Below are positions 8,132 through 17,460 of a DNA stretch of 64,000 nucleotides, in pieces. The stretch covers positions 124,001 to 188,000 of the forward strand of contig NZ_JABFHG010000002.1 of NCBI RefSeq assembly GCF_013112485.1, given 5' to 3'. The stretch comes from Roseicella sp. DB1501. GTDB taxonomy: Bacteria; Pseudomonadota; Alphaproteobacteria; Acetobacterales; Acetobacteraceae. Within the stretch, counting starts at the first letter, position 1; every line of letters begins with the position of its first letter. Made by a program: the position numbers and the translations under genes. The notes under the pieces were generated by a model. It searched no databases, was not told where the DNA came from, and was given only the letters and a program-made list of their open reading frames with translations.

Positions 8132-9301
8132 CTACGCCCCGCCCGCCACCACCCGCCCCCGATACACCACCAGCCGCCGCGGCGGGTGCTGCGCCACCGC
8201 CTCGGCCGGCGTCTCGGCCGGCAGCAGGACGAAGCTCGCCACCGCGCCGGGCGCGACGGCCGGCGGCTCGATCCCCAGCGCCCGCGGCGCGTCCTCGGTC
8301 GCCATGCGCAGCAGCGCCGCGATCGCCGCATCGGTCCGCGCATCCAGCCGCCAGCCGATGATCGCCGCGCGCTCCAGCATGTCGCCGGTGCCATAGGGGC
8401 CCCAGGTGTCGCGCATGTTGTCGTTGCCGAGCAGCACGGCGACGCCCGCCTCGGCCAGGCGCAGCAGCGGCGGCAGGGCGGCGCCGCCGGCGCCGTGGCT
8501 GACCAGGCCGACGCCGCACTCGGCCATCTCCGCCGCCGCCCGTTGCAGCCGCGCCTCCGGCGCCGCGCCGAGGGCGAAGCCGTGGCTGACCCAGACCTTG
8601 CCCTGCATCCCGGCGGCGCGCGTGCGGGCGCAGATCTCGGCCAGCGAGAACAGGCCGAGCTCGCCCGCCTCGTGCAGATGGATGTCGAGCCCGACGCCAT
8701 ATCGCCCGGCCAGGGCGAAGAGCGCGTCGAGCTGGCCGCGCGGGTCGCGGTCCACCTCGCAGGGATCGAGGCCGCCGAGCAGGTCGGCGCCCATCCGCAG
8801 CGCCTCCTCCAGCAGCGCCAGCGTGCCGGGCGCCCGCATCACCCCGGCCTGGGGGAAGGCGACGGTCTGGATGTGGCAGCGCCCCGCCTCGGCCTCGCGC
8901 AGCGCCAGCACCGCCTCCAGGTTGCGCAGGCCGAAGGCGGGGGTGATGTCGACATGGCTGCGGAAGTACACGCTGCCCTGGGCGATGCAGCGCTGCAGCA
9001 GCGCCGTCGCGCGCGGCCCGACCGGCAGGGTGGGCAGGATGCGGGCATCGGTCTCGATGCGGCTCATCCGGTCCGGGCCGGCGGCATGCGGCATCCAGGG
9101 CAGGCCGAAGAGCGACTTGTCGAGATGGACGTGGAAATCCGTCAGCGCCGGCAGCAGCAGGGCGCCGCCGCAATCGATCACCGCCGGCCCGCCGGCGGGG
9201 ATCTCGGGCGGCGCGTCGAGGATGGCGGCGACGCGGCCCTCGCGCACCAGGACATGCATGTCGGCGCGGCCATCCGGCAGGCGGCAATGGCTCAGCAGCA
9301 T
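8132..9301 (-). CDS. Cytosine deaminase-like amidohydrolase
   Basis: This 389-residue metal-dependent hydrolase follows the CodA / cytosine-deaminase branch. The visible landmarks are FHVHLDKS (first metal histidines), GLDPCEVDRDP, DIHLHEAG (third histidine), VSHGFAL (fourth) and GNDNMRDTWGPYG (metal aspartate region). These enzymes deaminate cytosine, creatinine or related heterocycles, or hydrolyse cyclic amides. No signal peptide is visible. ATG 9301 has GGGGAGAG upstream. Substrate cannot be fixed from sequence. A hydantoinase gene pair lies about 6 kb away but not in the same operon. Confidence 0.8.
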   Translation of the reverse strand: MLLSHCRLPDGRADMHVLVREGRVAAILDAPPEIPAGGPAVIDCGGALLLPALTDFHVHLDKSLFGLPWMPHAAGPDRMSRIETDARILPTLPVGPRATALLQRCIAQGSVYFRSHVDITPAFGLRNLEAVLALREAEAGRCHIQTVAFPQAGVMRAPGTLALLEEALRMGADLLGGLDPCEVDRDPRGQLDALFALAGRYGVGLDIHLHEAGELGLFSLAEICARTRAAGMQGKVWVSHGFALGAAPEARLQRAAAEMAECGVGLVSHGAGGAALPPLLRLAEAGVAVLLGNDNMRDTWGPYGTGDMLERAAIIGWRLDARTDAAIAALLRMATEDAPRALGIEPPAVAPGAVASFVLLPAETPAEAVAQHPPRRLVVYRGRVVAGGA

Positions 9302-9417
9302 GGCGGCTCTCCCCTTCACCCGCGGGCAGTCTGGCAGGCTCCCCGCCCCGCCGGCCAGCCCGCGAGGGGCTGGATGCGCCGCCCGGCGACGCCATCTCTC
9401 CGGCAGGAGGAGTTGCC

Positions 9418-9777
9418 ATGAAGCAGCCAGGCCCGGACCATCCGATCACCATCGAGCCTAATCCGAAGCGCGTGCGCGTCACCTTCAACGGGCAGGTGGT
9501 GGCCGAGAGCCGCCGCGCCCTCACCCTGCGGGAGGCCAGCTACCCGCCGGTGCTGTACATCCCGCGCGAGGATGCGGCGATGGCGCTGCTGCGGCGGACG
9601 GAGCGCAGCACGCATTGCCCCTACAAGGGCGATGCCGCCTATTACAGCATCGAGGCCGGGGACCGCCGCGCCGAGAACGCCATCTGGAGCTACGAGGCGC
9701 CCTATCCCGCGGTCGCCGCGATCACCGGGCATCTCGCCTTCTATCCGGACCGGGTGGACGGCATCGAGGAGCTGTAG
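9418..9777 (+). CDS. DUF427 domain protein
   Basis: This 119-residue protein is a single DUF427 domain: HPITIEPNPKRVRVTFNG, VLYIPREDA, THCPYKGDAAYYS and a C-terminal AFYPDRVDGI are its characteristic segments. Proteins of this fold are small beta barrels of unknown biochemical function found across proteobacteria and actinobacteria. It is cytoplasmic and stands alone. GGAGGAG precedes the ATG at the right distance, and a perfect 11-bp stem (9797-9824) follows the stop. Confidence 0.88.
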   Translation: MKQPGPDHPITIEPNPKRVRVTFNGQVVAESRRALTLREASYPPVLYIPREDAAMALLRRTERSTHCPYKGDAAYYSIEAGDRRAENAIWSYEAPYPAVAAITGHLAFYPDRVDGIEEL

Positions 9778-9796
9778 GCGCCGGCCCAGAGCAGCT

Positions 9797-9824
9797 CCCG
9801 TTCGCGTGGAAAGACGCGAACGGG
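9797..9824. terminator. Bidirectional terminator-like stem between convergent genes
   Basis: CCCGTTCGCGT and ACGCGAACGGG form a perfect 11-bp inverted repeat with a 6-nt loop. It lies between the DUF427 gene (plus) and the phosphoesterase gene (minus). There is no U tract, so termination is inferred from position and stem strength. Confidence 0.55.
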
Positions 9825-9834
9825 TGACGATGCT

Positions 9835-10857
9835 TCAGCGCGCCCCGCCCTGCGCCGCCCGCAGCACCGCATAGCCGGGACAGGGCGGCGGCTGCGGCGG
9901 GTCGCCCGGCGCGCCGATGAGCGCGATCTGGTAGGGGTCGGGCGCCTCCGGCTCGAGCGTGACCAGCACCGCCTGCACATCCGCCTCGCCCGGCACCTGC
10001 AGCCGGGTGAGGTTCGGCACCGTGGCGATGGGCGTCTCGCGCAGCAGGTAGTGGCTGTCGCCGTTCAGCAGCAGCACCGGCCGGCCGAAGCGCGCGGCGG
10101 CGGCGGCGATGGCCTCGCGGATCGGCCCGTAGCCGCTGTCATAGCCCTGGCCGCAGATGCGGCGGTAGAAGAGATCGGCCTGGATCCCGATCACCGCCGC
10201 CCGCGCCGCCGGCTCGGCGGCGAAGCTCTCGGCGAGCCAGGCGCGGTTGGCGGCGTCGCGCGCGGTGAATTCGGCGAGCGCCGCAGGACCACGCGGCAGG
10301 CCGCCCGCCCCGGGCTCGCCCGGCTCCCCGGGCCGGCCGTTGTTGCTGCCCGGCACGTGCAGGGTGAGGAACAGCACGCCGCCCCGCATCCAGCGGGCAT
10401 TCTCGACGGTCGGGGGTGCCTGGCGCACGAGCGGCATCGGCCGCCGGCCGAGGCTCGCCGGGCGGTCGAAGAAATGCCGCCGCAGCAGGGCGAGACGCTC
10501 CAGCGGGTCGAAGCGGCCGGCGCGGTCCTGCCAGCAATCCGTCCATTCGTTGTCGCCGGGCGTGTAGACCAGCGGCTGCTCGGCGAGGCCCATCCAGGTG
10601 AAGGCGCGCAGCAGCCGGTCGTCGGTGCAGAGCTCGGTGCCGCCCTTGGTGTCGCCGAGGAAGAGGGAGAAATCCGGCCGCGCCGCGTTGATCGCCGCCA
10701 TCAGCCGCGCGACCCGCGCCTCCTCGGCGGCGCAACGCTCCGGCGCCTCGGCGCCGCAATAGGGCATGTCGCCGAAGGCGACGAAGCGCAGCGGCTCGGC
10801 GCGCGCGGGCGCCAGCGCGAGCAGCAGGAGAAGCGGGAGGAGCAGCACGGGCATCAT
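9835..10857 (-). CDS. Exported calcineurin-like metallophosphoesterase family protein
   Basis: This 340-residue protein starts with a clear Sec signal (MMPVLLLPLLLLLALAPARA). It then follows a metallophosphoesterase pattern: FVAFGDMPY, FSLFLGDTKGG, TPGDNEWTDC, and LLNGDSHYLL near the C-terminus. The usual GD, GDN and GHxH-like positions are recognisable but divergent (GDSHY in place of GHxH). It should act in the periplasm on a phosphate ester or diester. It begins only 6 bp after the stop of the TauE/SafE gene, so the two form one transcription unit. Substrate is unknown. Confidence 0.72.
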   Translation of the reverse strand: MMPVLLLPLLLLLALAPARAEPLRFVAFGDMPYCGAEAPERCAAEEARVARLMAAINAARPDFSLFLGDTKGGTELCTDDRLLRAFTWMGLAEQPLVYTPGDNEWTDCWQDRAGRFDPLERLALLRRHFFDRPASLGRRPMPLVRQAPPTVENARWMRGGVLFLTLHVPGSNNGRPGEPGEPGAGGLPRGPAALAEFTARDAANRAWLAESFAAEPAARAAVIGIQADLFYRRICGQGYDSGYGPIREAIAAAAARFGRPVLLLNGDSHYLLRETPIATVPNLTRLQVPGEADVQAVLVTLEPEAPDPYQIALIGAPGDPPQPPPCPGYAVLRAAQGGAR

Positions 10858-10863
10858 CGGATG

Positions 10864-11634
10864 CTACCGCAGCAGCCGCGGCACCGCCGCCGTCACCAGC
10901 AGCAGGCCGGAGAGCGCCAGCAGCCCGAGCACGATGCGCTGGAAGGCGACGTCGCTGAACCGGCGGTAGAGCCGGAGGCCGAGCAGGGTCGGCACCAGCA
11001 GCGCCGGCGCCGCCACCAGGCAGAGCTTCGCCACCTCCACCGTGACGGTGCCGCTCGCCAGATAGACCGTCATGGTCATCGCCTGCATCACCAGGGTGAA
11101 GGCCTGGAACACCGCGCGCTGCGCATCCCGCCCCCAGCCGCGCAGCGTCACCCAGAGGGTCGGCGCCGGTCCGGTGAGGCCGCCGAGCCCGCCCATGACG
11201 CCGCCCACCACCCCGACCGCGCCATCCGCCAACCGGCCGCCGCGGGTGATGCGCGGCAGGGCGCGGGCCAGCAGCATGGCCGGGCACCAGACCAGCAGCA
11301 GCAGGCCGACCCCGGCGCGGAACACATCCGGGTCGATCCGGTGCAGCAGGGCGACGCCGAGCGGCACGCCGAGGACGCCGCCGAGGATGAAGGGCGCCGC
11401 CCGCCGCGCGTCGAAGCCGCGGCGGATGGCGCCGATGCCGAGGATCTGCCCGAGCAGCGAGCCGAAGACGGTCAGCGGCCCGGCCAGCGCCGGATCGAGC
11501 GTCCAGGCCCAGATCGCCTGCGCCACCAGGCCGAAGGCGAAGCCCGAGAGCCCCTGCACGAAGCCACCCGCGGCGGCGCCGAGCGCCACCACGGCGATGA
11601 GACCCTCCAAAGCCCTGTTCCCCTTCGGCCCCAA
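10864..11634 (-). CDS. TauE/SafE family sulfite/anion exporter
   Basis: This protein of up to 256 residues has about eight membrane segments and the repeated glycine/proline-rich pattern of the TauE/SafE permease family (GGFVQGLSGFAFGLVAQA, then GVVGGVMGGLGGLTGPAPTLWV). Such proteins export sulfite, sulfoacetate or other small organosulfur anions. The outermost start is ATG 11634, but GGAGGG just before an internal GTG at 11592 may mark the real start, removing 14 residues. It is co-transcribed with the phosphoesterase downstream. A long palindromic repeat lies upstream. Confidence 0.8.
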   Translation of the reverse strand: MGPKGNRALEGLIAVVALGAAAGGFVQGLSGFAFGLVAQAIWAWTLDPALAGPLTVFGSLLGQILGIGAIRRGFDARRAAPFILGGVLGVPLGVALLHRIDPDVFRAGVGLLLLVWCPAMLLARALPRITRGGRLADGAVGVVGGVMGGLGGLTGPAPTLWVTLRGWGRDAQRAVFQAFTLVMQAMTMTVYLASGTVTVEVAKLCLVAAPALLVPTLLGLRLYRRFSDVAFQRIVLGLLALSGLLLVTAAVPRLLR

Positions 11635-11701
11635 TGACTGCCACGACGGGGCGGCGGGCGCCAGACGGCGGGCCGATGCGGGACAGGCTCGGGGGGGTCC
11701 T

Positions 11702-11806
11702 GGAGCGTGAGCGCTTGAGGCGGACGCACCGAAAAGCGTGCATCACGCGATCAAACAACGGCCTGGACCATGATCCGCGACCCTGTGTGGGCGGATCATG
11801 GTCCAG
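11702..11806. repeat. Dispersed intergenic palindromic repeat, copy 1
   Basis: About 105 bp closely resembling 51211-51314. Its right part is a perfect 16-bp inverted repeat (11763-11778 with 11791-11806, 12-nt loop) built on CCATGATCCGC. The left part shares GCTTGAGGCGG and CACGCGATCAAACAACGG with the second copy. It lies between the molbindin gene and the TauE gene, both on the minus strand, and may terminate the former. Confidence 0.7.
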
Positions 11807-11878
11807 CAACGCCGCGAAGCGGGTCTGCGGGGCGTTCCTAAGCCGGTCGGCTGGCTTACGGGCGGCGCCCCTCGCCCC

Positions 11879-12088
11879 TCAGCCCTTGCCCACCATCACG
11901 TCCGAGGCCTTGATCACCGCGAAGACGCTGTCGCCCGGCTTCAGCGCCAGGTCGGCCACCGCCTCGTTGGTGATGGAGGCGACGACCGTGCCGCCGCCGG
12001 CGAGCGTGATGGTGACATGGGCGGTGGTGGCGCCGGGCGAGACCGCCTCGACGGTGCCGGGAAGCTGGTTGCGGGCGGACAGCTTCAT
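11879..12088 (-). CDS. Molbindin-type TOBE domain protein (molybdate binding)
   Basis: This 69-residue protein is a single Mop/TOBE domain: [16 protein letters not shown], then [35 protein letters not shown]. Such molbindins bind molybdate oxyanions in the cytoplasm and serve as storage or delivery proteins. ATG 12088 has GAGGAG 7-9 nt upstream, and a longer upstream reading of the same frame has no family resemblance. It stands alone, divergent from the queuosine operon, with no Mod transporter genes nearby. Confidence 0.88.
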   Translation of the reverse strand: MKLSARNQLPGTVEAVSPGATTAHVTITLAGGGTVVASITNEAVADLALKPGDSVFAVIKASDVMVGKG

Positions 12089-12189
12089 GCTGGATCTCCT
12101 CGTCCGGTGGCCGCGCCCTGCGGCGCGCCGCGCAGCCATGTCGCGCGGCCGGGGCAGGGTCAAGCCGGGTGCGGGCCGGCCCGGCCGAC

Positions 12190-12237
12190 GCCCGCCCCTG
12201 CGCCCGCCCCTGCGCCTGCCCCTGCGTCTGCCCCTGC
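12190..12237. repeat. Four tandem copies of a 12-bp repeat
   Basis: GCCCGCCCCTGC is present twice exactly (12190-12213), followed by GCCTGCCCCTGC and GTCTGCCCCTGC. The array lies in the 261-bp region between the divergent molbindin and queA genes, about 110 bp before queA. A 12-bp unit could arise by slippage. No function is evident. Confidence 0.8.
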
Positions 12238-12349
12238 GGCGGCGCCGCGCCTGTCGTTCCGCTCGCTGCAATTTGCCGCAATGCCGCCGGCCGGGCCGCG
12301 AGGGGCGGGTTCGGTTGCCTTCCCGCGCCGACCGCGCTAGCCCCCCGCC

Positions 12350-13456
12350 GTGCCCCACAACCCCGCCCTCGCGCCTCCCCCCCTGCGGGCGGAGGATTTC
12401 GACTTCGCCCTGCCCGAGCGCCTGATCGCCCAGGCCCCGGCGCGGCCGCGCGACGCCGCCCGGCTGCTGCGGGTCGGGCCCGCGGGCTGCGAGGATCGCG
12501 CCATCCGCGAGTTGCCGGCGCTGCTCGGCCCCGGCGACGTGATGGTGGTGAACGACACCCGCGTCATCCCGGCCCGGCTGCGCGCCCACCGCGGCGAGGC
12601 GGCGATCGAGATCATGCTGAACCGCGCCGAGCCGGGCGGGACATGGGAGGCGCTGGTGCGCAACGCCCGCCGGCTGCGCCCGGGCGATGCGCTGCGCATC
12701 GAGGGCGCGCCGGAGCTGCCCTGCCGGGTGCTGGCGCGCGAGGGCGGCACGGCGCGGCTCGATTTCGGCCCCGATCCGGCGGTGCTGGCGGCGGCGCTGG
12801 AGCGCGCCGGCGAGATTCCCCTCCCCCCCTACATCGCCCGGCCGGAGGGGCCGCGGCCGGAGGACCGGGAGGACTACCAGACCCTCTTCGCCGCCCGCCC
12901 CGGCGCCGTCGCCGCCCCGACCGCCAGCCTGCATTTCACCCCCGATCTGGTCGCGGCGCTGGAGGCGCGGGGGGTGCGGCGGGCGACCGTCACGCTGCAT
13001 GTCGGCGCCGGCACCTTCCTGCCGCTGCGCGGCGAGGACCCGCGCGCCCACCGGCTGCACGCCGAATGGGGCGAGGTGACGCCGGAGGCGGCGGCGCTGG
13101 TCAACCGGGCGCGGCCGGAGGGCGGGCGGATCGTGGCGATCGGCACCACCGCGCTGCGGCTGCTGGAGACGGCGGCGCAAGGCGCCGGGGGCGACCCGCT
13201 GCGGCCGGTGCGGCCCTTCCGCGGGCTGACCGATCTCTACCTGCTGCCCGGCCACCGCTTCCGGGCGGCGGATCTGCTGCTGACCAATTTCCACCTGCCG
13301 CGGAGCACGCTCTTCATGCTGGTCTCGGCCTTCGCCGGCACCGCCCGCATGCGCGCCGCCTATGCGCATGCCATTGCCGCGGGCTACCGCTTCTACAGCT
13401 ATGGCGATGCCAGCCTGCTGCCCTGCCTCCCCGACGCGGCGGGAGACGACGCGTGA
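12350..13456 (+). CDS. queA: S-adenosylmethionine:tRNA ribosyltransferase-isomerase
   Basis: This 368-residue enzyme transfers and isomerises the ribose of SAM onto preQ1 at tRNA position 34, giving epoxyqueuosine. Family landmarks are [12 protein letters not shown] near the start, [27 protein letters not shown], and near the end [21 protein letters not shown] with [12 protein letters not shown]. Length is normal. It is the first gene of a seven-gene queuosine operon. Its stop overlaps the GTG start of tgt (GTGA), so translation is coupled. No riboswitch that I recognise lies upstream. Confidence 0.97.
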   Translation: MPHNPALAPPPLRAEDFDFALPERLIAQAPARPRDAARLLRVGPAGCEDRAIRELPALLGPGDVMVVNDTRVIPARLRAHRGEAAIEIMLNRAEPGGTWEALVRNARRLRPGDALRIEGAPELPCRVLAREGGTARLDFGPDPAVLAAALERAGEIPLPPYIARPEGPRPEDREDYQTLFAARPGAVAAPTASLHFTPDLVAALEARGVRRATVTLHVGAGTFLPLRGEDPRAHRLHAEWGEVTPEAAALVNRARPEGGRIVAIGTTALRLLETAAQGAGGDPLRPVRPFRGLTDLYLLPGHRFRAADLLLTNFHLPRSTLFMLVSAFAGTARMRAAYAHAIAAGYRFYSYGDASLLPCLPDAAGDDA

Positions 13457-14637
13457 GCCTTTCCTGGCGCTGCAGCGCGACCGACGGCGCGGCGCGGCGC
13501 GGCGTGCTGCGGACCGCGCATGGCGCGGTGGAGACGCCGGTCTTCATGCCGGTCGGCACCGCCGGCACGGTGAAGGCGATGACCGCCGATGCGGTGCGCG
13601 CGACCGGCGCCCGCATGGTGCTCGGCAACACCTACCACCTGATGCTGCGCCCCGGCGCCGAGCGCGTCGCCCGGCTCGGCGGGCTGCACCGGATGATGGA
13701 CTGGCAGGGCCCGATCCTGACCGATTCCGGCGGCTTCCAGGTGATGAGCCTCGCCGCGCTGCGCGAGATGGACGAGCAGGGCGTCACCTTCCGCTCGCAT
13801 CTCGACGGCTCCCGCCACCGGCTGACGCCGGAGCGCAGCGTCGAGATCCAGCGCCTGCTCGGCGCCGACGTCACCATGTGCCTCGACGAATGCACGCCCT
13901 TTCCCGCCAGCGAGCCGGTGGCGGCCGACTCCATGCGCCGCTCCATGCGCTGGGCGGCGCGCTGCCGCGAGGCCTTCGTGCCGCGGCCGGGGCACGGGCT
14001 GTTCGGCATCGTCCAGGGCAGCACCTATCCGGCGCTGCGGGCGGAGAGCGTGGCGGCGCTGGCCGGCATCGGCTTCGAGGGCTATGCGGTAGGCGGGCTC
14101 GCCGTCGGCGAGGGCCAGCCGGCCATGTTCGCGGTGCTGGACTGCACCCTGCCGCTGCTGCCGGCCTCGGCGCCGCGCTACCTGATGGGGGTCGGCACGC
14201 CGGCCGACATCCTCGGCGCGGTGCGGCGCGGCATCGACATGTTCGACTGCGTCATCCCGACCCGCAGCGGGCGCACCGGCCGCGCCTATACTAGCCGCGG
14301 CGTGCTGAACCTGCGCAACGCCAGGCACGCCGAGGATGCGCGGCCGCTCGACCCCGCCTGCCCCTGCCCGGCCTGCACCCGGCATTCCCGCGCCTATCTG
14401 CACCACCTGATCAAGGCGGCGGAGATGCTCGGGCCGATGCTGCTGACCTGGCACAACATCCAGTACTACCAGGACCTGACGCGCGGCCTGCGCGAGGCGA
14501 TCTCGGCCGGGCGGCTGGACGCCCATTGCGCCGAGGTCGAGGCCGGCTGGGCGGCGGGCGACGCGCCGCCCGAGGACAATATCGGCGACGACCCCGCTGC
14601 CGCCGCGCTCGCCGAGGACCGGGAGGCGCCCCTATGA
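13453..14637 (+). CDS. tgt: Queuine/preQ1 tRNA-guanine transglycosylase
   Basis: This 394-residue enzyme swaps guanine at the wobble position of GUN-anticodon tRNAs for preQ1. It shows the substrate pocket segments [33 protein letters not shown] (catalytic Asp), [13 protein letters not shown] and the nucleophile region DCVIPTR. The C-terminal zinc site is visible as [17 protein letters not shown]. It starts at GTG 13453 inside the queA stop, and its own stop overlaps queF by 4 bp. The open frame continues far upstream, but that part is antisense-like shadow of queA. Confidence 0.97.
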   Translation: MSLSWRCSATDGAARRGVLRTAHGAVETPVFMPVGTAGTVKAMTADAVRATGARMVLGNTYHLMLRPGAERVARLGGLHRMMDWQGPILTDSGGFQVMSLAALREMDEQGVTFRSHLDGSRHRLTPERSVEIQRLLGADVTMCLDECTPFPASEPVAADSMRRSMRWAARCREAFVPRPGHGLFGIVQGSTYPALRAESVAALAGIGFEGYAVGGLAVGEGQPAMFAVLDCTLPLLPASAPRYLMGVGTPADILGAVRRGIDMFDCVIPTRSGRTGRAYTSRGVLNLRNARHAEDARPLDPACPCPACTRHSRAYLHHLIKAAEMLGPMLLTWHNIQYYQDLTRGLREAISAGRLDAHCAEVEAGWAAGDAPPEDNIGDDPAAAALAEDREAPL

Positions 14638-15104
14638 CCGAAGCCAGCACCGATACCAGCGGCCTCACCCTGCTCGGCCGCCCCACCGGGCTGCCGGCGA
14701 ACCCGGAGGCGGCGCGGCTGGAGCGGGTGCCGAACCCGCATCCCGGCACGGCCTATCTGGTGCGCTTCGCGGCGCCGGAATTCACCTCGCTCTGCCCGCT
14801 GACCGGCCAGCCGGACTTCGCGCATCTGGTGATCGACTACGTGCCGGGCGACTGGCTGGTGGAGAGCAAGTCGCTGAAGCTCTACCTCTCCGCCTTCCGC
14901 AACCACGGCGCCTTCCACGAGGCCTGCACCGTCGCCATCGCACGGCGGCTGGTGGCGGAGCTGGCGCCGGCCTGGCTGCGCATCGGCGGCTACTGGTATC
15001 CGCGCGGCGGCATGCCGATCGACGTCTTCTACCAGACCGGCCCGGCGCCGGAGGGGGTCTGGGTGCCAGAGCAGGGCGTCGCGCCCTATCGCGGCCGGGG
15101 ATAG
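14634..15104 (+). CDS. queF: NADPH-dependent preQ0 (7-cyano-7-deazaguanine) reductase
   Basis: This 156-residue protein is the short, YkvM-type QueF. It carries the catalytic Cys in [11 protein letters not shown], the QueF signature [17 protein letters not shown] and the HEAC substrate motif. It reduces preQ0 to preQ1 with NADPH in the cytoplasm. ATG 14634 overlaps the tgt stop (ATGA), and queG follows 3 bp after its stop. Confidence 0.96.
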   Translation: MTEASTDTSGLTLLGRPTGLPANPEAARLERVPNPHPGTAYLVRFAAPEFTSLCPLTGQPDFAHLVIDYVPGDWLVESKSLKLYLSAFRNHGAFHEACTVAIARRLVAELAPAWLRIGGYWYPRGGMPIDVFYQTGPAPEGVWVPEQGVAPYRGRG

Positions 15105-15107
15105 CGG

Positions 15108-16199
15108 ATGGCGGCCGGGGCGCGGGAGGCAATCCGGGATGAGGCGCTGCGCCTCGGCTTCGATGCGGTGGGCTTCGCCCGCGCCGAGCTCGGCCCGGAG
15201 GTGCGGCGGCGGCTGGAGGATTTCCTCGCCCGGGGCATGCATGGCGAGATGGGCTGGATGGAGGGCCGGGCCGAGCAGCGGGCGCATCCCCGGGCGCTCT
15301 GGCCGGAGGCGCTCTCCGTGATCTGCCTCGGCCTCTCCTACGCCCCGGCCGAGGACCCGCTGGCCCCCCTCGCCCGGCCGGATCGCGGCACGATCAGCGC
15401 CTATGCCCGGCATCGCGACTACCACGATATCGTCAAGCCGCGGCTGAAGGCGCTGGCGCGCTGGATGGTGGCGCGCTTCGCCGGGACGGGGGTGAAGGTC
15501 TTCGTCGACACCGCCCCGGTCTCGGAGAAGCCGCTCGCCGCCCAGGCCGGGCTCGGCTGGCAGGGCAAGCACACCAACCTCGTCTCCCGCGCGCATGGCT
15601 CCTGGCTGTTCCTCGGGGAGGTCTACACCACCCTGGCGCTGGCCCCGGACGCGCCGCATGCCGATCGCTGCGGGAGTTGCACGCGCTGCCAGGTGGCCTG
15701 CCCGACGGACGCCTTCCCCGCCCCCTACCGGCTCGACGCGCGGCGCTGCATCTCCTATCTCACCATCGAGCATCGCGGTCCGATCCCGGAGGCGCTGCGG
15801 CCGAAGCTCGGCAACCGCATCTACGGCTGCGACGACTGCCTGGCGGTCTGCCCCTGGAACCGCTTCGCCCGGCCGACGACGGTGCCGGGGCTGATCGCGC
15901 GGGAGGATCTGATCGCGCCGGAGCTGGCGATGCTGGCGCGGCTCGACGATGCCGGCTTCCGGGCGCGCTTCGCCGGCTCGCCGGTCAAGCGGATTGGCCG
16001 CGGCCGCTTCGTGCGCAACGTGCTCTACGCCATCGGCAATTCCGGCGAGGCCGGCCTGCGCCCGGTGGCGCGGGCGCTCTGCGGCGATGCGGATGCGGTG
16101 GTGGCGGAGGCGGCGCGCTGGGCGCTGGCACAGCTGGATGGAACGGCGCCGGCCCCAGGGTTGCAGGATGGGGCCGAAGGGATGGTGCAGGATGGGTGA
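15108..16199 (+). CDS. queG: Epoxyqueuosine reductase (cobalamin, 4Fe-4S)
   Basis: This 363-residue enzyme performs the last step of the pathway, epoxyqueuosine to queuosine in tRNA. Two 4Fe-4S cluster motifs are clear: [12 protein letters not shown] and [11 protein letters not shown]. The cobalamin-binding N-terminal domain includes [25 protein letters not shown], which holds the conserved catalytic region. The C-terminal HEAT-like part ([13 protein letters not shown]) is present. A queC ribosome site (GGCGGAGGG) follows the stop by about 20 bp. Confidence 0.96.
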   Translation: MAAGAREAIRDEALRLGFDAVGFARAELGPEVRRRLEDFLARGMHGEMGWMEGRAEQRAHPRALWPEALSVICLGLSYAPAEDPLAPLARPDRGTISAYARHRDYHDIVKPRLKALARWMVARFAGTGVKVFVDTAPVSEKPLAAQAGLGWQGKHTNLVSRAHGSWLFLGEVYTTLALAPDAPHADRCGSCTRCQVACPTDAFPAPYRLDARRCISYLTIEHRGPIPEALRPKLGNRIYGCDDCLAVCPWNRFARPTTVPGLIAREDLIAPELAMLARLDDAGFRARFAGSPVKRIGRGRFVRNVLYAIGNSGEAGLRPVARALCGDADAVVAEAARWALAQLDGTAPAPGLQDGAEGMVQDG

Positions 16200-16235
16200 G
16201 ACGGATCGGGGCCGCGGGACGCGGCGGAGGGCGTG

Positions 16236-16940
16236 ATGCGCGAGGATGCGGCGCTGGTGCTGTTCAGCGGCGGGCAGGATTCCGCCACCTGCCTCGCCTG
16301 GGCGCTGGAGCGCTTCGCCCATGTCGAGACCATCGGCTTCGATTACGGCCAGCGCCATCATGTGGAGATGGTGGTGCGCGGCGTGTTCCGCGACCGGATC
16401 GCGCGGGAGTTTCCCGGCTGGGCGCCGCGGCTCGGGCCGGACCATGGGCTGAGCCTCGATGCGCTGCGCGCCGTCTCCGACACCGCCCTGACGCGCGAGA
16501 CCGAGATCGCCATGCAGGCGGATGGGCTGCCCAACACCTTCGTCCCCGGGCGCAACCTGCTCTTCCTCACCTTCGCCGCGACGCTGGCCTACCGGCGCGG
16601 GCTGAAGCATCTCGTCGCCGGCGTGTGCGAGACGGATTATTCCGGCTACCCCGATTGCCGCGACGACACGCTGAAGGCGCTGCAGGTGGCGATCAACCTC
16701 GGCATGGAGCGGCGCTTCGTGCTGCACACGCCGCTGATGTGGCGCGACAAGGCGGCGACCTGGGCGCTGGCCGAGCGGCTGGGCGGCACGGCGCTGGTCG
16801 AGGCGATCCGCGAGGACACGCATAGCTGCTATCTCGGCGACCGGGCGCATCGCCATCCCTGGGGCTATGGCTGCGGCACCTGTCCCGCCTGCGAGCTGCG
16901 GCAGCGCGGCTGGGACGCCTGGCGGGCCGCGCATGTTTGA
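16236..16940 (+). CDS. queC: 7-cyano-7-deazaguanine (preQ0) synthase
   Basis: This 234-residue ATP-dependent ligase converts 7-carboxy-7-deazaguanine to preQ0 with ammonia. The PP-loop [10 protein letters not shown] is near the N-terminus. [11 protein letters not shown] follows, and the zinc site is in [10 protein letters not shown]...[14 protein letters not shown] at the C-terminus. ATG 16236 has GGCGGAGGG just upstream. A GTG one codon earlier is possible. The last 8 bp overlap queD. Confidence 0.96.
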   Translation: MREDAALVLFSGGQDSATCLAWALERFAHVETIGFDYGQRHHVEMVVRGVFRDRIAREFPGWAPRLGPDHGLSLDALRAVSDTALTRETEIAMQADGLPNTFVPGRNLLFLTFAATLAYRRGLKHLVAGVCETDYSGYPDCRDDTLKALQVAINLGMERRFVLHTPLMWRDKAATWALAERLGGTALVEAIREDTHSCYLGDRAHRHPWGYGCGTCPACELRQRGWDAWRAAHV

Positions 16941-17460
16941 GCTGGTCTTCCGCCGCCGCTTCTCGATGGCGCACCGGCTGCTCGCCGGCGGCTCGGCGCA
17001 ATGCGCGCTGCCGCATGGCCATACCGAGACGGTGACGGTGCGGCTGCGGGCGGTGCGGCCGGCGCCGCTCGACGGCGGGGCCAACATGGTCGAGCCCTTC
17101 GCGCGGGCGAAGTCGCGCTGGCACCACTGGATCGACGGGCATGTCGACCATGCGCTGCAGCTCGGCGAGGGCGACCCGCTGCTCGGCTGGTTCCAGGCGG
17201 CGGAGCCGGAGCGGCTGCCGCGCATCCTGGTGACGCCGGGCGACCCGACGACGGAGCTGCTCTGCGGCCTGTTCGCGGCCAAGCTCGGCGCCTTCCTCGC
17301 CGCCGATGGCGGGCGGCTCGCCTGCGCCGGCCTCGAGATCGAGGAGACGCCGACCAACACGGTGCGCTTCGAGGGCGATCCCTTCGACATCCTGCCGCGT
17401 CGCCAGGGCTGGTGGTCGCGCGCCGATCTCAGCATCAACGATCTGGATCCCGCCCGGTGA
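16933..17460 (+). CDS. queD: 6-carboxy-5,6,7,8-tetrahydropterin synthase
   Basis: This 175-residue protein is a QueD/PTPS-type enzyme with the zinc histidines in FSMAHRLL and LPHGHTE, and a late [14 protein letters not shown] stretch. It converts dihydroneopterin triphosphate to carboxytetrahydropterin, the second pathway step after GTP cyclohydrolase I. It is longer than E. coli QueD (about 120 residues). The extra segment in the middle ([21 protein letters not shown] onward) fits the longer alphaproteobacterial form. Its start overlaps queC and its stop overlaps queE (GTGA). Confidence 0.92.
   Translation: MFELVFRRRFSMAHRLLAGGSAQCALPHGHTETVTVRLRAVRPAPLDGGANMVEPFARAKSRWHHWIDGHVDHALQLGEGDPLLGWFQAAEPERLPRILVTPGDPTTELLCGLFAAKLGAFLAADGGRLACAGLEIEETPTNTVRFEGDPFDILPRRQGWWSRADLSINDLDPAR

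Noticed and set aside
12089-12349. A preQ1 riboswitch upstream of queA
   Set aside because: I looked for the compact pseudoknot pattern and its A-rich tail; the leader is uniformly GC-rich with a tandem repeat and no such tail.
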